DNA of 64,000 bases from Manduca sexta (lineage: Eukaryota; Arthropoda; Insecta; Lepidoptera; Sphingidae): positions 3,348,001 through 3,412,000 of the forward strand of contig NC_051124.1 of assembly GCF_014839805.1 (NCBI RefSeq), in the 5' to 3' direction. Made by a program: the position numbers and the translations under genes. Under the pieces are notes generated by a model that worked only from the letters and a program-made list of their open reading frames with translations, did no database searches and had not been told where the DNA came from. Positions 16,129 to 28,723 of the stretch are shown one piece after another; positions within the stretch are counted from its first letter, which is position 1, and every line of letters starts with the position of its first letter.

Positions 16129-16607
16129 CGCTGAGGACTTCTTGCGTCTTTTCATAGTCGAATCCTGTGACGTCTACCACTATCAATGGGATTTCAGTCG
16201 TTAATCGTGCGAATATAGTAGCATTGCTGTCATATGTATTCTATTGTCGACAAGAAATTTTGTTTAAACACGAAATGAAGATATTCAATTTGAAAATTCC
16301 CACTGGTTTTGCATCCGTTCTTGACGGCTATCATGTCACACATTGTATATTTTTGTATGTATTGAATGCATTTCATCGCTTTACCTACATCAGTCTAAAC
16401 GTATAGATATAACGGTTCCGTATACTTTCCTGTATTCATTCTATGCATTCTATTAATAAAATTACTTCCTTTTATGTTTGCAGTTATATTAGTATCGAAT
16501 ATTTTTTCTGTATGTATTCGATAGATTGTTATGAGTTTGCTGCTTCTTCCTAAACTTATAGATATATCGATACCATATACATTCTTGTGCTTATTCCTCA
16601 TCATTTA
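15926..16607. other. Unique stretch with (TA)n before block copy 2
   Basis: Contains a (TA)n microsatellite at about 16056-16125. The remaining sequence has no supported gene. The duplicated block resumes at 16608. Confidence 0.7.
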
Positions 16608-18868
16608 TCATCCACTTGCATATCAGTTTCCTTTTATTTAGTTGACGTGTATAGTGGTTCTAAATAATTTTTGTATATGTTTAAGCATGGTTTTGAGGTT
16701 CCTATCACCTTAAATTAAATGTATATCGATTTCTTATATATTTGTTACTTTCCTATATTCGTTGCATATTAATTCGTTATCCGTTATTCCGTTCATTAAC
16801 TTATTATTGCGATGTTATTTTAAAACTATGAATATTCTTAAAAAATACTTGAAATCAAATGGTGTAACGACCAATTAAGTTCTAAATTAAATACTTGTAA
16901 TGTCTAACGTATTAATTTGGATAAGGATTAATTTCATGTTATAAAAATACCTTCGCAAAGAATGAATTGTTTTAGAAAGACTCCCTAAGAAGTATGTTCA
17001 TACCCTCGGTCCAAGGTTTGGTCTCCCCCATTTTATTTTTGTCTATTAGAGGTTTTTTGTCTCGGGGCTTACTCAATTGTTTTATTTAATTTTTAATTTC
17101 AATCTTTTTAAATTACTAATTGCTCCATTATGTGCCTCGATCAATCACCTTTTACTAAAACCTACCCATTGAGACCATTCTCATGAACCCAAACAAGGTA
17201 TATCTGCTGTAAGTTGCTGAGGAGTTGGGTATACCACCCAATACTTAATGTTGCAGCGTTAGATCATGATCAAAAATACCACCGATGTAATAAGTACACC
17301 AAAATTTCAAATCAATCAGGCCTATTGAAGTAGGTAATGAGCTGATTATCTTCAAACTCCTTAATGGCTAAGATAGCTGAGAACCATCTCGATTACTTTC
17401 AAACAACAAAAAAACACATCAAAATTGGTCCTCTCATTTGTAGCGTCCGCATTTGTGTGTCGCAGACCGACATACAGATACACAGGTACACACCCTAAAC
17501 TCATAACACCCCTTTTTCCCGTCAGGACTAAAAAATAAACATAGCAAGAAAACGACGTCTTTCACTTTATAATATTATTATAGGTTGTTTATACCTATTA
17601 TACACAGTATATAAAATACACAAAAAAATCTAATCTAAATTAATTTTATATGGAGGAGACTGCAGTTTTTAAAGAACTATCAATTTAGAGTAAAGTTTAC
17701 TTTGGCATTGGCTTTAATTGAATTAACTTTTAAATGTACGCACTATTATATAATAAAACGCTTATAAAATAAGTAACATGAACAATATTAAACATATCAA
17801 TACAAAATCTAATAAATCAATAAAAAACTACTCTTATTTATTCATCTACCTTTAATATGTATTTGAAAAACAAAACATAATGCTTGAACATAAATGATGC
17901 TGATGTTTATTATAGAATATTTAAGTACTAAAAGTAATAAATCAGTCGTGAGATACACAGCCTTTATTTTTATCACCTACTTTTAATTACACATAGTGGC
18001 TACTTTGCGTGCTCTAATTATTGTTAGGAGATTAAAGATATAATATGAATCCTACACTAGTAACCATATCAATTACAGAAATAACAAGTAAAATCAACTA
18101 CATTTGAAAAATCAGTTATACAACATAATTATGTAGTTATGTATTATTGATTTAATTTGGCATATTCTTGAAACCAAACCAAAGACGTATAATATAATAT
18201 ATATAGGAAAAACGTCATCCAGTAAATGTTACATAAGATTAATAAAAGGCCTATAGTTAGACTATGCCTCAATTAAATCAATCTCAATCTGCTGTCTCTA
18301 ACGCATTATAGCCTAGGAAAATTTTGCTGAAAAATTACCAAATAAATCGTGTAGTCTTGTGGACTTCCCCGTTACTCTAGGGGACTTTTAGTATGTTTAG
18401 CAAGATACCTAAATTAGCGTTGTACAAGTTTTCAAGACTATGTGATTTATTTCGTTAGATTACATTCATTTGCTTAGATTAAATATATCAGTTGTTCAAT
18501 CGTTCTTAATTTATGGTTGCCTATTCGTTATTTAATATGAATTAAAATGAGTTAATTGGCAAAAAAGAAAAGAAAAGTATGTAGTTTTATTATTATATTA
18601 ATTATTACTCGAATGCCATATAGCTTGAATCAGTAATTAAGATAAATATTAATTGTAAAAAGATATTCACACAATGTATTTTAAATTAAAAGAAGATGAA
18701 ATACAAATGCAAAAAGAAAACAATTAAAAGCTTAAACATACCCCTAGACGTTACCAGGGTTAAATGATAATTATTCAATACTGTAAATGAGTATTTGTTT
18801 CATACAATGAAAGAAAAAAAAAATGATATTTTTTAGGAACTGAACCTAAAAAGCAAATTTTGGAAGTA
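16608..18868. other. Non-coding left part of block copy 2
   Basis: Counterpart of 1-2438, shorter by about 170 bp. No gene is visible. Confidence 0.6.
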
Positions 18869-21502
18869 TCATTTCTTAGTGTAAGTATTTTGTATAAATA
18901 CTTTTATTTTAAGCCAATCCTTATTATTCAGGAGGTCTGGATGCTTATCTTTAAGAGCCTCGCATTCATGCCTTTTAGGTGGTTGTTTATTTTTTATATG
19001 ATATTTAAAAATGAATTGCAAACTTTTTGTTCTGCAGTCCACGGTATTAGAGTCCTCTTTTTCCCTTTCTTAACATGGTTAGACTCTGAAGTTATCGTTT
19101 GAAGACCAGATGGTCCTGGCTGAGGTGGTAGTAATGGTGGTGGTAAATTATTTCCGTCTGTAATATCTTGCGCGCACTTAAGCGATTCCACGTCATAATC
19201 TAAAATAATATCATTTTCTGTCATCCCTTCATCTAATTGTTCATTTAAATCTAGTTCAATCTCATCCAGGGATTTACCTCTGAAAGCGTCTGCTTTCCCA
19301 TCTTCCATAAGGATAAGGAGTTTCGATATCTTGGCAGTTTGGTAAACGTCATCCGGTAGCCGGTATGATTTTTTGTGCACGTCATTTGTATGGCCCATAA
19401 ATGTAGCTAATTGCTCCATATCATTTTCAGACATACTGAATATTTGTGATAAAGTGGCCAAATGTTTTCTAAGCCTTGTAGACGAAATTGCTTTTGGGTT
19501 TTTTGCTCCAGATAGCCTCGCATGCCTTTCTAATACTTTATACCCATATATGGTGTTTTCAAATCCCGGGTTACCAAATAGAAATCGGTTTGATGTAGAA
19601 ACAAATATGTTTCTCTTCGAGAGCAGTAATTTAATGTCCTCTTGAACCTCCTTATTAAATAAAACAGGAACTCCCCGACCACGCTTTCCTCTAATGACTA
19701 GTCTTTTAAATTTTTGTACTAAGACCCTTTCCGACACAGTAAGAGCCCGGTCGAATTCTTCGTACTTATCAGAATCATTATCTGATTCCAAATAGTCGTG
19801 AACTTTAATTCTTTGAAGTTCTCCAGGCCTGCGCCTGTTAAGTAGCAAAACCCTGCAATATACAGTCTCTAATAATTGTGTATAAGTCGAAACGTTAAAT
19901 GAACCTTCTTTGATTTTATTGGCAGCTTCTTCGGATTTTTTTTCGAGGTATTCTTTTAGGATTTTTAAGTCATTCGCCAACGGCACTATAGTTACTTTAT
20001 TCCATTTATTAGTGTTTAAATCTGATGCTGCTTGGCTGGATACATCAAATTTCCAATTTGAATCTAAAATTTGTATTAGTGTTTTTAGGTCTGCCTCTAC
20101 TTCTGCAGTGTTTATATCCATGTAAGGTCCTTGTTTCTTCAATGCAAATAGAATTGCTATATTGCAGCATTGTTTAATGCTAGTGGAAATGTTCATAACA
20201 AATGTGGGTGATTCATATCTATCTTTTCAGAGTCATATTTTCCCACAACTTTTGTGGCTGCTACAATGATGTCGTAGTTTTCGGCCTCAGTGCGTCAAAT
20301 AAATCTTTTATGGCGGGATTAATCTTTTTAATTTCTTGTAATAATTTTGCTAATTCCCTCATTTTCGAGAAATTACATTTACAAAATGTTTTTCTCTATG
20401 GGTTTTCAAGTATTGAGATCCAAAGCACATATAAGGACATCCGATTTAGCGACAAGCGATGTTTTATCGGCTCTCATTCGAAGAAATACACTGTCTTTGA
20501 GTTTTTCATCTATTTTTAAATGTCTCAATAATAGATTTTGAGCTTCGGACTGTACATTTTTATTTGTTTTATCAGAATTTTTTGAGCATTTTTTCTTATG
20601 TTTCCATAAAAGCTTCTTTGAGTAAAATCCCAAGCAGTTTGTACACGGCAAATAGTCCGTAAATTTGTGTTTCCGCATAGGCTTGGTTACCTCTACTGAA
20701 TTTTGAATAAAATTTCCTTTTTCCGTAGTTCCATGATAAGTTCTTTTCTCTCCTGACTTTTTTTGGATTTCGATAAAATTTTTTGCACTTCAGGTTCATA
20801 CACGTGATGTCTAGTTAAATGTCTTGCAAAGTTTAAAACTAAACCTTCGCAGAAAAAACAGTAGTCTCTATCACGAATAACACGTTTGCTTTTGGGTTGT
20901 TGCTTTGGTATTATAATATCATCATTTGTAAGGTTTTCTTCTTGGGCATCATTATTAATATCGACATCTGAATTGTCTTCCGAAACAACATTGTTTGTTT
21001 TATGTGCCCGTGAGGATGCAGGTTTTAAAATTTTATGTCCACAGCAAAAGTATCACAGGGTGAATTACTTATGTGACTCAAAACACTATCATTACTAATT
21101 AATGAAGTTTTTACATATGAAGACTGCTCAATGTTTTTGTCAGATAAGGGTTTACGTTCTATTAATGAGTTGTTTTTCTGAGGATTTTGAGATTCTGTAG
21201 ATGCATGAAGTACAAAACCTAGTGAGCAAGCTTTATCCAAGATCCTATCGTCGTCTATGCAAGATTCATCAGAAGTAGTCTGCAAAGATGAAATTTTAGT
21301 TTTAATATTGTGCCTATGAAGTATTGCAATATTAAAGGTAAACATTTGTAGCTTGAATGGATAATTCTGATATCCTGATAAACATACTTATAGTTCCCGA
21401 GTGACGGGACTCCACGAAAATCGACAGCTTGAAGACTTTATTAATTTTCCTGTACTGCTATCCGTTCAGTAGTTTTAGTGTAAAAGATTAACAAACATCC
21501 AT

Positions 21503-23619
21503 CCAAACCTGCATCCTTAAGGATATATAAAACAAACAATGTTGTTTCGGAAGACAATTTTGCGGTCGACATTAATAATGATGCCTAAAAAGATGACCTT
21601 ATAAATGATGATATTATTATACCAAAGCAACAATCCAAAAGCAAACGTGTTATTCGTGATAGAGACAACTGTTTTTGTCTGAGAAGGTATAAGTAGTTTT
21701 AAAGTTTGCAAGTCATTCAACTAGACATCATGTTTATAAATCTGAAGTACAAAAGCTTTTACCGTAATCCAAAAATAGTCGGGAAAGAAAAGAATTTATC
21801 ATGGAACTATGGAAAAAAAGAGATTTTATTCAAAATTCAGTAGAAGTAAACAAGTCCATACGAAAATACAAATTTACGGACTATTAGCCATGTACTACAA
21901 ACCGCTTGGGATTTTACTCAAAGAAGCTTTTATGGAAACATAAGAAAAAATGCTCAAAAAATTCTGATAAAACAAATAAAAATGTACAGTCCGAAGCTCA
22001 AAATCTATTATTGAGACATTTAAAAATAGATGAAAAACTCAAAGACAGTGTATTTCTTCGAATGAGAGCCGATAAAATATCGCTTGTCGCTAAATCGGAT
22101 GTCCTTATATGTGCTTTTGGATCTCAATACTTGAAAACCCATAGAGAAAAACATTTTGTAAATGTAATTTCTCGAAAAATGAGGGAATTAGCAAAATTAT
22201 TACAAGAAATTAAAAAGATTAATCCCGCCATAAAAGATTTATTTGACGCACTGAGGCCGAAAAACTACGACATCATTGTAGCAGCCACAAAAGTTGTGGG
22301 AAAATATGACTCTGAAAAGATAGATATGAATCACCTACATTTGCTATGAACATTTCCACTAGCATTAAACAATGCTGCAATATAGCAATTCTATTTGCAT
22401 TGAAGAAACAAGGACCTTACATGGATATAAACAGGGCAGAAGCTGAGGCAGAGCTGAAAACTTTAATACAAATTCCAGATTCAAATTGGAAATTTGATGT
22501 ATCAAGCGAAGCAACATCAAATCTAAACACAAATAACCGGAATAAAGTAACTATAGTGCCGTTGGCGAAATACTTAAAAATCCTAAAAGAATACCTCGAA
22601 AAAAAATCCGAAGAAACTGCAAATACAATCAAAGAAAGATCATTTAAAGTGTTGGCTTATATACTTACAACAATTAGAGAACTTCAAACAATAAAAGTTC
22701 ACGACAATTTGAAACCTGATAATGATTCTGATAAGTACGAAGGATTCGACCGGGCTTTTACTGTGTCCGAAAGGAGATCCTTTCAAGGGTCAAGTCAAGG
22801 TTTACCTTGGTTGGCTGGTACAAAAATTTTAAAGGCTTGTTATTAGAGACAAGCCTGATCGGGGAATTCCAGTTTTATTTAATTAGGAGGTTCAAGAGCA
22901 AACCGTTTCCTATTTGGTAACCCGGGATTGGAAAACACCATATATGGGTACAAAGTATTAGAAAGGCATGCGAGGCTATCTGGAGCAAAAAACCCAAAAG
23001 CAATTTCGTCTACAAGGCTTAGTAAAAGATTTGGCCACCTTATCACAAATATTCAGTATGTCTGAAAATGATATGGAACAATTAGCTACATTTATGGGCC
23101 ATACAAATGACGTGCACAAAAAATCATACCGGCTACCGGATGACGTTTACCAAACTGCCAAGATATCGAAACTCCTTATCCTTATGGAAGATGGGAAAGC
23201 AGACGCTTTCAGAGGTAAATCCCTGGATGAGATTGAACTAGATTTAAATGAACAATTAGATGAAGGGATGACAGAAAATGATATTATTTTAGATTATGAC
23301 GTGGAATCGCTTAAGTGCGCGCAAGATATTACAGACGGAAATAATTTACCACCACCATTACTACCACCTCAGCCAGGACCATCTGGTCTTCAAACGATAA
23401 CTTCAGAGTCTAACCATGTTAAGAAAGGGAAAAAGAGGACTCTAATACCGTGGACTGCAGAACAAAAAAAAGTTTGCAATTCATTTTTAAATATCATATA
23501 AAAAATAAACAACCACCTAAAAGGCATGAATGCGAGGCTCTTAAAGATAAGCATCCAGACCTCCTGAATAATAAGGATTGGCTTAAAATACAAGTATTTA
23601 TACAAAATACATACACTAG
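21503..23619 (+). pseudogene. Inverted decayed recombinase arm, block copy 2
   Basis: Counterpart of the pseudo-copy at 5083-7182, opposite in orientation to the main gene copy 2 and inside its intron 3. It has the same stops and deletions. In places it keeps frame where copy 1's arm does not (for example 21906-22349). At 22431-22482 it differs at about eight sites from the sequence that copy 1's arm shares with the main gene, which points to copy-specific change. Confidence 0.9.
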
Positions 23620-24198
23620 AAACTCAAAAACTACTGAACGGATTTGATTGAAATTTGACACACACTTTAAAGTCTCGATCGGCACATAGGCTACTTATTA
23701 TACTGAGAAACATCGGGTACAAATTTCAAACTCCGGGCTAATACTCAATTAAAAAACCGAATATCACTTTGCCCGACCCGGGATTCGAACTCGAGATCTG
23801 TGCTACTGAGGCCGAATGTATGTACTGTACCACCGAAAGTCAGTGGGTCTGTTTGTTACTTAATCACACTAAATCCACTGGATTTATTTGAATGAACCCT
23901 GTAATCAAAATATAACCTGGAATAACAAATAGGGTATTTTTTATCCTGAAAATCGGTAAAGGTCCTGAAGAACGAGCCAACGACTGGTCCGGGCGCGCAA
24001 AGCCGAGCACCAAATGTTAGTGTAAGTCCTATAGCTAGAACTGTTACAAGATTAGAAATTGTAAATAGTACACTCACATCTTGTATAGGCGGGGTATAAT
24101 TTGAGTCTGTGTCAGAAACGTCAGGACTAGAAAGAGATACTTCTTCCTGGAACAGACATATATGGTTAAATATTATGTCCTAAGCATCAAACAGTATT

Positions 24199-24388
24199 TT
24201 TAATTTTTATTGCGTTAAATGACGAGACGAGCTTGCCGTTCGCCTGATGGTAAGCGATATGACCGCAGAAGAAACAGTAGAAATACCATCCAACAACGTG
24301 AATTACAAGTTATGTTTGGTACTCCACTGCACTCGTCATCCTGAGACATAAGATGTAATGTCCCATCATGTCGAGTAGTTAGACAAGA
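24199..24388 (-). repeat. Dispersed repeat family B, block copy 2
   Basis: Duplicate of the family B copy at 7757-7948. Confidence 0.8.
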
Positions 24389-25978
24389 AAGAAAGATTTT
24401 ATTATTGCACACGAACAGTATAACATGCACATAGTAAGAAAAAGAGAAAAAAAACGTAAAATTAGAAAAATAAACTATACCTATTGTGCCAAAAATGGCA
24501 TTCAGCTTAGTAGTTAAAATATTTTAATTCATATCGATATTATGTAGGTACCAACCTTATTTTTCTGATTTGAAGGTAACGTTAAATCAAATAAGTCACA
24601 TGAATTTTCTTTATTTGCACAATTTCCTAAAACAAAATAACAATAAATGTAGTAAGATAAAATTCTGTCTTCTGTGAACTAGGTATTTTAACGCGTGCCG
24701 CAAAAATATTACATATATTATCATATGTACGAATTCTACAAATATAATGTATCTTACAATAGTAATAGTAAGATTCTCTTGAATAGTTCTACGAAAAAAA
24801 AAAACTCCGCGACGGGATATATCTATCTTTTATATGAACTTAAAACATTATTACCCAAATAATAAAGCAAAAATACAACAATATTATCATAGAAAATCAA
24901 ATACGAATGTAGGTACCTACTTGATATAATCGATTAATAGTACATTTAGGTTAGTAAGTATCTATGAAACTGTTTAACAAATAGGACATTCGTCGTCAAG
25001 ATAATGATCGTAAATTGCATATTCACAAACACTGCACCAGAAAAACGAAGATTCAAAGAGCAATTTTATGTGCTTGCGTTTCATAGGAAGAACAAAATGA
25101 TTTAAAATAATATTAATGTTATTCTTCGTCGTTGCACCACAAATAAAACATTTTTTTTTAATTATAAAATGAGTCGAATGCCAAGGCCATGTTATTTTAG
25201 CTTGGTAGTAGTTTTAAAGTCACTTCTTTTAAAAAAACGGTCCACATCAATCACAACAACCATGATGAGGTACCACAGCACAGAGCGCTGTCAGTAACCG
25301 GTAGACTTACGACTGCCTGCAAGTGGCAAGACTTGTGTTGTGTGTCTTACCCGGTAGGTACCTACTACGTAGTACATTCATTCATACTTTTATTTATGAA
25401 GCGGCTATGAAATGATAACTTTAATTTTGAAACTACATACTATATTATACCTATTACTATAACTATTAATTATTTTTAATTAAATATAGTGGAGGTACTT
25501 ACTTGCTAATTTGAGTATCCTTGCGCTTCTTTTCATGCTGCCTGTTATTTAACTTCCACTGCACAATTTTACCAAAACGCTTCTGCGTCCGTACCGGCCG
25601 CCAATAAATAAATAAAATCACGCTGCTTACACGTCACGTCCTAACTTCGCCCCCTCACTCCCTGTCTTCCCCGTGTTTCCCCTTGCATGATGCGATTTTG
25701 TGGGACGCAATGAAATCACTAACTTAAAATGATAAAAATTATTTATTTATATACAGGAAACAACATAATCGCCATGATGTCTCTAAACAAAGTAATGAAT
25801 ATACGCCATTTATATACGCCGCACAGGGGCGACCTCAAAATTTCGCACGGCATATCGCGGAACTAGAAAATACGGCGAAAATCACTCCGGTTACAAAACA
25901 ACGTCCATGCCAATATTTCACCCATGCATTGTACCGATCTTTAGATGGCCTCTGGCTGAATTTGAGATATGGTCGATC

Positions 25979-26001
25979 TTGCGTCCGTATACAGGACGCA
26001 A
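25979..26001. other. Inverted 8-7-8 site, second copy
   Basis: Identical to 9542-9564, with perfect 8-bp inverted arms and a 7-bp spacer, near the right edge of block copy 2. Confidence 0.45.
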
Positions 26002-26066
26002 CAAGTCAGGCGGATGCAACATCATCGGTTAAAAACGCCATGTAGGACGCAAAATAATCTACGGGA

Positions 26067-26193
<127 letters not shown>

Positions 26194-26204
26194 AAATAAA
26201 TAAT

Positions 26205-26330
26205 AACTGAAGGTATAGACAGACTAAGGCATCCACCTTTTGCCATATGTGTTCCGTCCCATGATATGATAGGAGGCGGCCTAACACCATTACGGGCACA
26301 ATTTCCAGACTCCGTGCTGATACTATTTGA
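26205..26330 (-). repeat. Family A SINE fragment
   Basis: Shares the segment around CCCATGATATGATAGGAGGC and the CAGACTCCGTGCTGATACT stretch with other family A copies. The tRNA-like head is missing. Confidence 0.65.
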
Positions 26331-26401
26331 ATTAAGTTTATCAACAAATCTTATTTACGCATATCCAAATATTAACGAGCTAGGTTTTCCTAGTGCCTTT
26401 C

Positions 26402-26573
26402 AGTGGCGAAGAATCCATTCAACCCGATACCAACGGACTTCCTTTTCGTTATTTATGTAAAATCTAATTATCATTAGAATGATTTGCAGACCGCATTTCT
26501 CCATAATATTAGTGCATGTATATGTTGTATCGGGTTCCGTTTCGGAAAATTTCACCCTTCGCTGCTTGTGCCT
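26402..26573. mobile_element. MITE-like element with CAGTGGCGAA end
   Basis: The left end CAGTGGCGAA is paired with a weakened right end CCCTTCGCTGC. Related elements lie at 43156-43291 and 55600-55699. No coding capacity. Confidence 0.5.
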
Positions 26574-26721
26574 TGGCTCAGACTCCCAGCATAGGCCCCC
26601 CATATTTTCCAAGGTAAAGAAGAAGAAAGAAGCCGAAAAGTATTAATCAGGAATCTGGCCTATCTAACACCTAAAAATCTTCACAGATTTATATTAAGAC
26701 TTAGAACATTCTTCATAATAT

Positions 26722-26885
26722 TTTTTTTATTGCTTTGAATGACGAGATGAGCTTGCCAATCGCCTGAAGGTAAGCTATACTACCGCCCATAAACAGTAGA
26801 AACACCATCCACCACTTTGAATTACAAAGTATTGTTTGGTATTCCACTGCGCTGATCCTGAGACATGAGACGTTAAGTCTTATTA
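26722..26885 (-). repeat. Family B repeat copy
   Basis: Starts after a T run with the sequence GCTTTGAATGACGAGATGAG and continues to the CATTCCACTGCGCT-type segment. 5' part of the family only. Confidence 0.75.
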
Positions 26886-27539
26886 TTACAATACTAGAAT
26901 TGGTTATTAACTGTTGTCAATGTTCAAATGTTTTAGCACATCTTCATATTGTATTTCTTAATATAACAAAGCATAGTATACTAGTTTCTATTTCGGTGGA
27001 GCCCTGGTTATTGGTTCGTCGTGAGCACATGACGTCAGTTTGGCAATAAAACTAGAATTCCTAAATGGTCCACTATGTTCGAATTGTCTAGAAAATTCGC
27101 TCTTATGAATTATGGAGAATTTACTTAACTTAGGTCTGGAAATGGAAACATTTTTCTATAGCCGTTATGTTGAATTATTTATAATTTTTGTAATTTGATT
27201 GGACGTAAATAATAATAAAAAAAAAGACGAAAGTAACTATTTTCGACGTGTTAATTTTATTACCTTATAAAGTTATTTTTATTAAACAGTAACAATAAAA
27301 ATTGCTTTATATTTAACCTCAACAGGAAACAAAGAAATGTAATACGAGTACCTACTTACGCATTAATTTTATTTACACGCACATATCAAAGAAATTACAT
27401 ACCATACTATAAAATTACACTAATTATTCATAAATTATTTTTAAGCACCCACCTATATTTTTCTTTACTTAAACCAAAATAATCCACAAAAATATCACTT
27501 AACAATTTTTTTTTCTATTATATCACACAAAAATTACAA

Positions 27540-27670
27540 ATAATTTCTTCCCGGACCCCATGGGCGGAAACTGCGCGCGCGCTGTTCGATTTTCAGACTA
27601 ATCAGGGAACGCCGAAACGGCCATCAGTTACGTAACACGTGAGTGGATTGCGGAGCCCGATGGCAAGTAT
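27540..27670. other. GC-rich island with E-box, unassigned
   Basis: Locally GC-rich sequence with a GCGCGCGC run near 27575 and CACGTG near 27638, contrasting with AT-rich flanks. It could be a promoter or first exon of an unidentified transcript. No protein-coding link was found. Confidence 0.25.
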
Positions 27671-27756
27671 GTATTTAATGTTCGTCTTACGATTTTTATT
27701 AGACGCGTTGATTTATAGCTGGATTTATTTTAAATATTTTAAATGATTTTTTAATT

Positions 27757-28030
27757 ATTTTTTTTTTGCTTTGAATGACAAGACGAGCTTGCCGTTTGCC
27801 TGATGGTAAGCGATACAACCGCCCATAGTAGTAACACCACCCAACACCTTGAATTACAAAGTATTGTTTGGTATTCCACTGCGCTCGCCACCTGAGTCAT
27901 GAGAATATGTTAAGTCTTATTATGTCCAGTAGTTACACTGGCAACAGTGACTACACACTGCTGCTTGGCGGCAGAAATATACATTGCGATGGTACCTACC
28001 CAGGCGGACTCTCACATATGAGAGACCTAC
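27757..28030 (-). repeat. Family B repeat, long copy
   Basis: Long version of family B. It includes the additional segment with GGCAGAAATATACATTGCGA and CTACCCAGGCGGACTC also found near 35500, 46150, 53700 and 58100. Confidence 0.8.
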
Positions 28031-28723
28031 CACCAGTCAAGAAGATTTTACTTGATTTTTTTAATGTTGTATAAAAACAATAATGGTTATTTATTTACAA
28101 GCTAGATCAGCTTTTTATTTAATACGAAACTTTCTATTAAAGATAAATTTATTGATTGCTATTTTTTCCATTAAGAAGTAGCAACACATCTTATTAAAAC
28201 TTTGCGGTGTTTATTATTGAGTTGTAATTTGATGCTCCAATTCTCATTTACTGTGTTTTTAATGACGATCAGGTTTTTTTTTATTTTAAAATAATCACAA
28301 CTATCACAGTTTGTCCTTTAAAATAAAAAAACCCTTCAATGAATTAATGAAACACGATATAAAAACGTCAGATGGTTATGAAGAAGTAAAAAAGTATATA
28401 ATTTACAAAAAAAAATTAAAACATCTCATAAAATAAAATGAAATGTTCAAGATAATCAAATATCTCTTAGCAATGTAAGCATCTAGTACGTTTTATTTAA
28501 ATTGCATCACAAATTACGTAGACGACTCTCAACGTCAAATATTTTTCACAATATCAATTATCAGCTAAACTCTCCCGAGCACCCGTTGTTCATCTGTTGG
28601 CATCTATCCCATGTCTTTACTGTTTGTGTTAATTATGCGTGTCTATTTAGAACGAGTATTGTACCAGATTCCAAACGGGACGGGTGTGTGTGCGTGAAAA
28701 AAATCAGTTAAAATCACCGCGTT
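28031..28723. other. Upstream region of SmydA-like gene
   Basis: AT-rich; presumably holds the promoter and 5' UTR of the downstream gene. No distinct TATA or initiator could be assigned and no other gene is seen. Confidence 0.4.

Larger units (their letters stand above)
18869..25536 (-). pseudogene. Second recombinase gene copy, frame broken
   Basis: The same four-exon layout is found: 25536-25503, 24626-24556, 24146-24078 and 21279-18869. The small exons are intact, with one Ser-to-Leu change in exon 2. Exon 4 is interrupted by one-base or few-base homopolymer losses near 19014-19030, 20225, 20280, 20365, 20423, 20718 and 21030. The recombinase core to near the C-terminus remains open as a 400-codon frame at 18994-20196, including the boxes up to the tyrosine. 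All breaks are in homopolymers, so they may be sequencing or consensus errors rather than true mutations. If real, this copy is non-functional. Confidence 0.8.
16608..26066. repeat. Duplicated 9.6 kb block, copy 2
   Basis: Direct repeat of 1-9630, ending at the same point, just before a (TA)n run at about 26067. Compared with copy 1 it lacks about 170 bp after 17617. It also has many one-base homopolymer differences, several of which break the recombinase reading frame. Sequence beyond the (TA)n differs from that after copy 1. The gene order and the inverted arm arrangement are the same as in copy 1. Confidence 0.95.
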
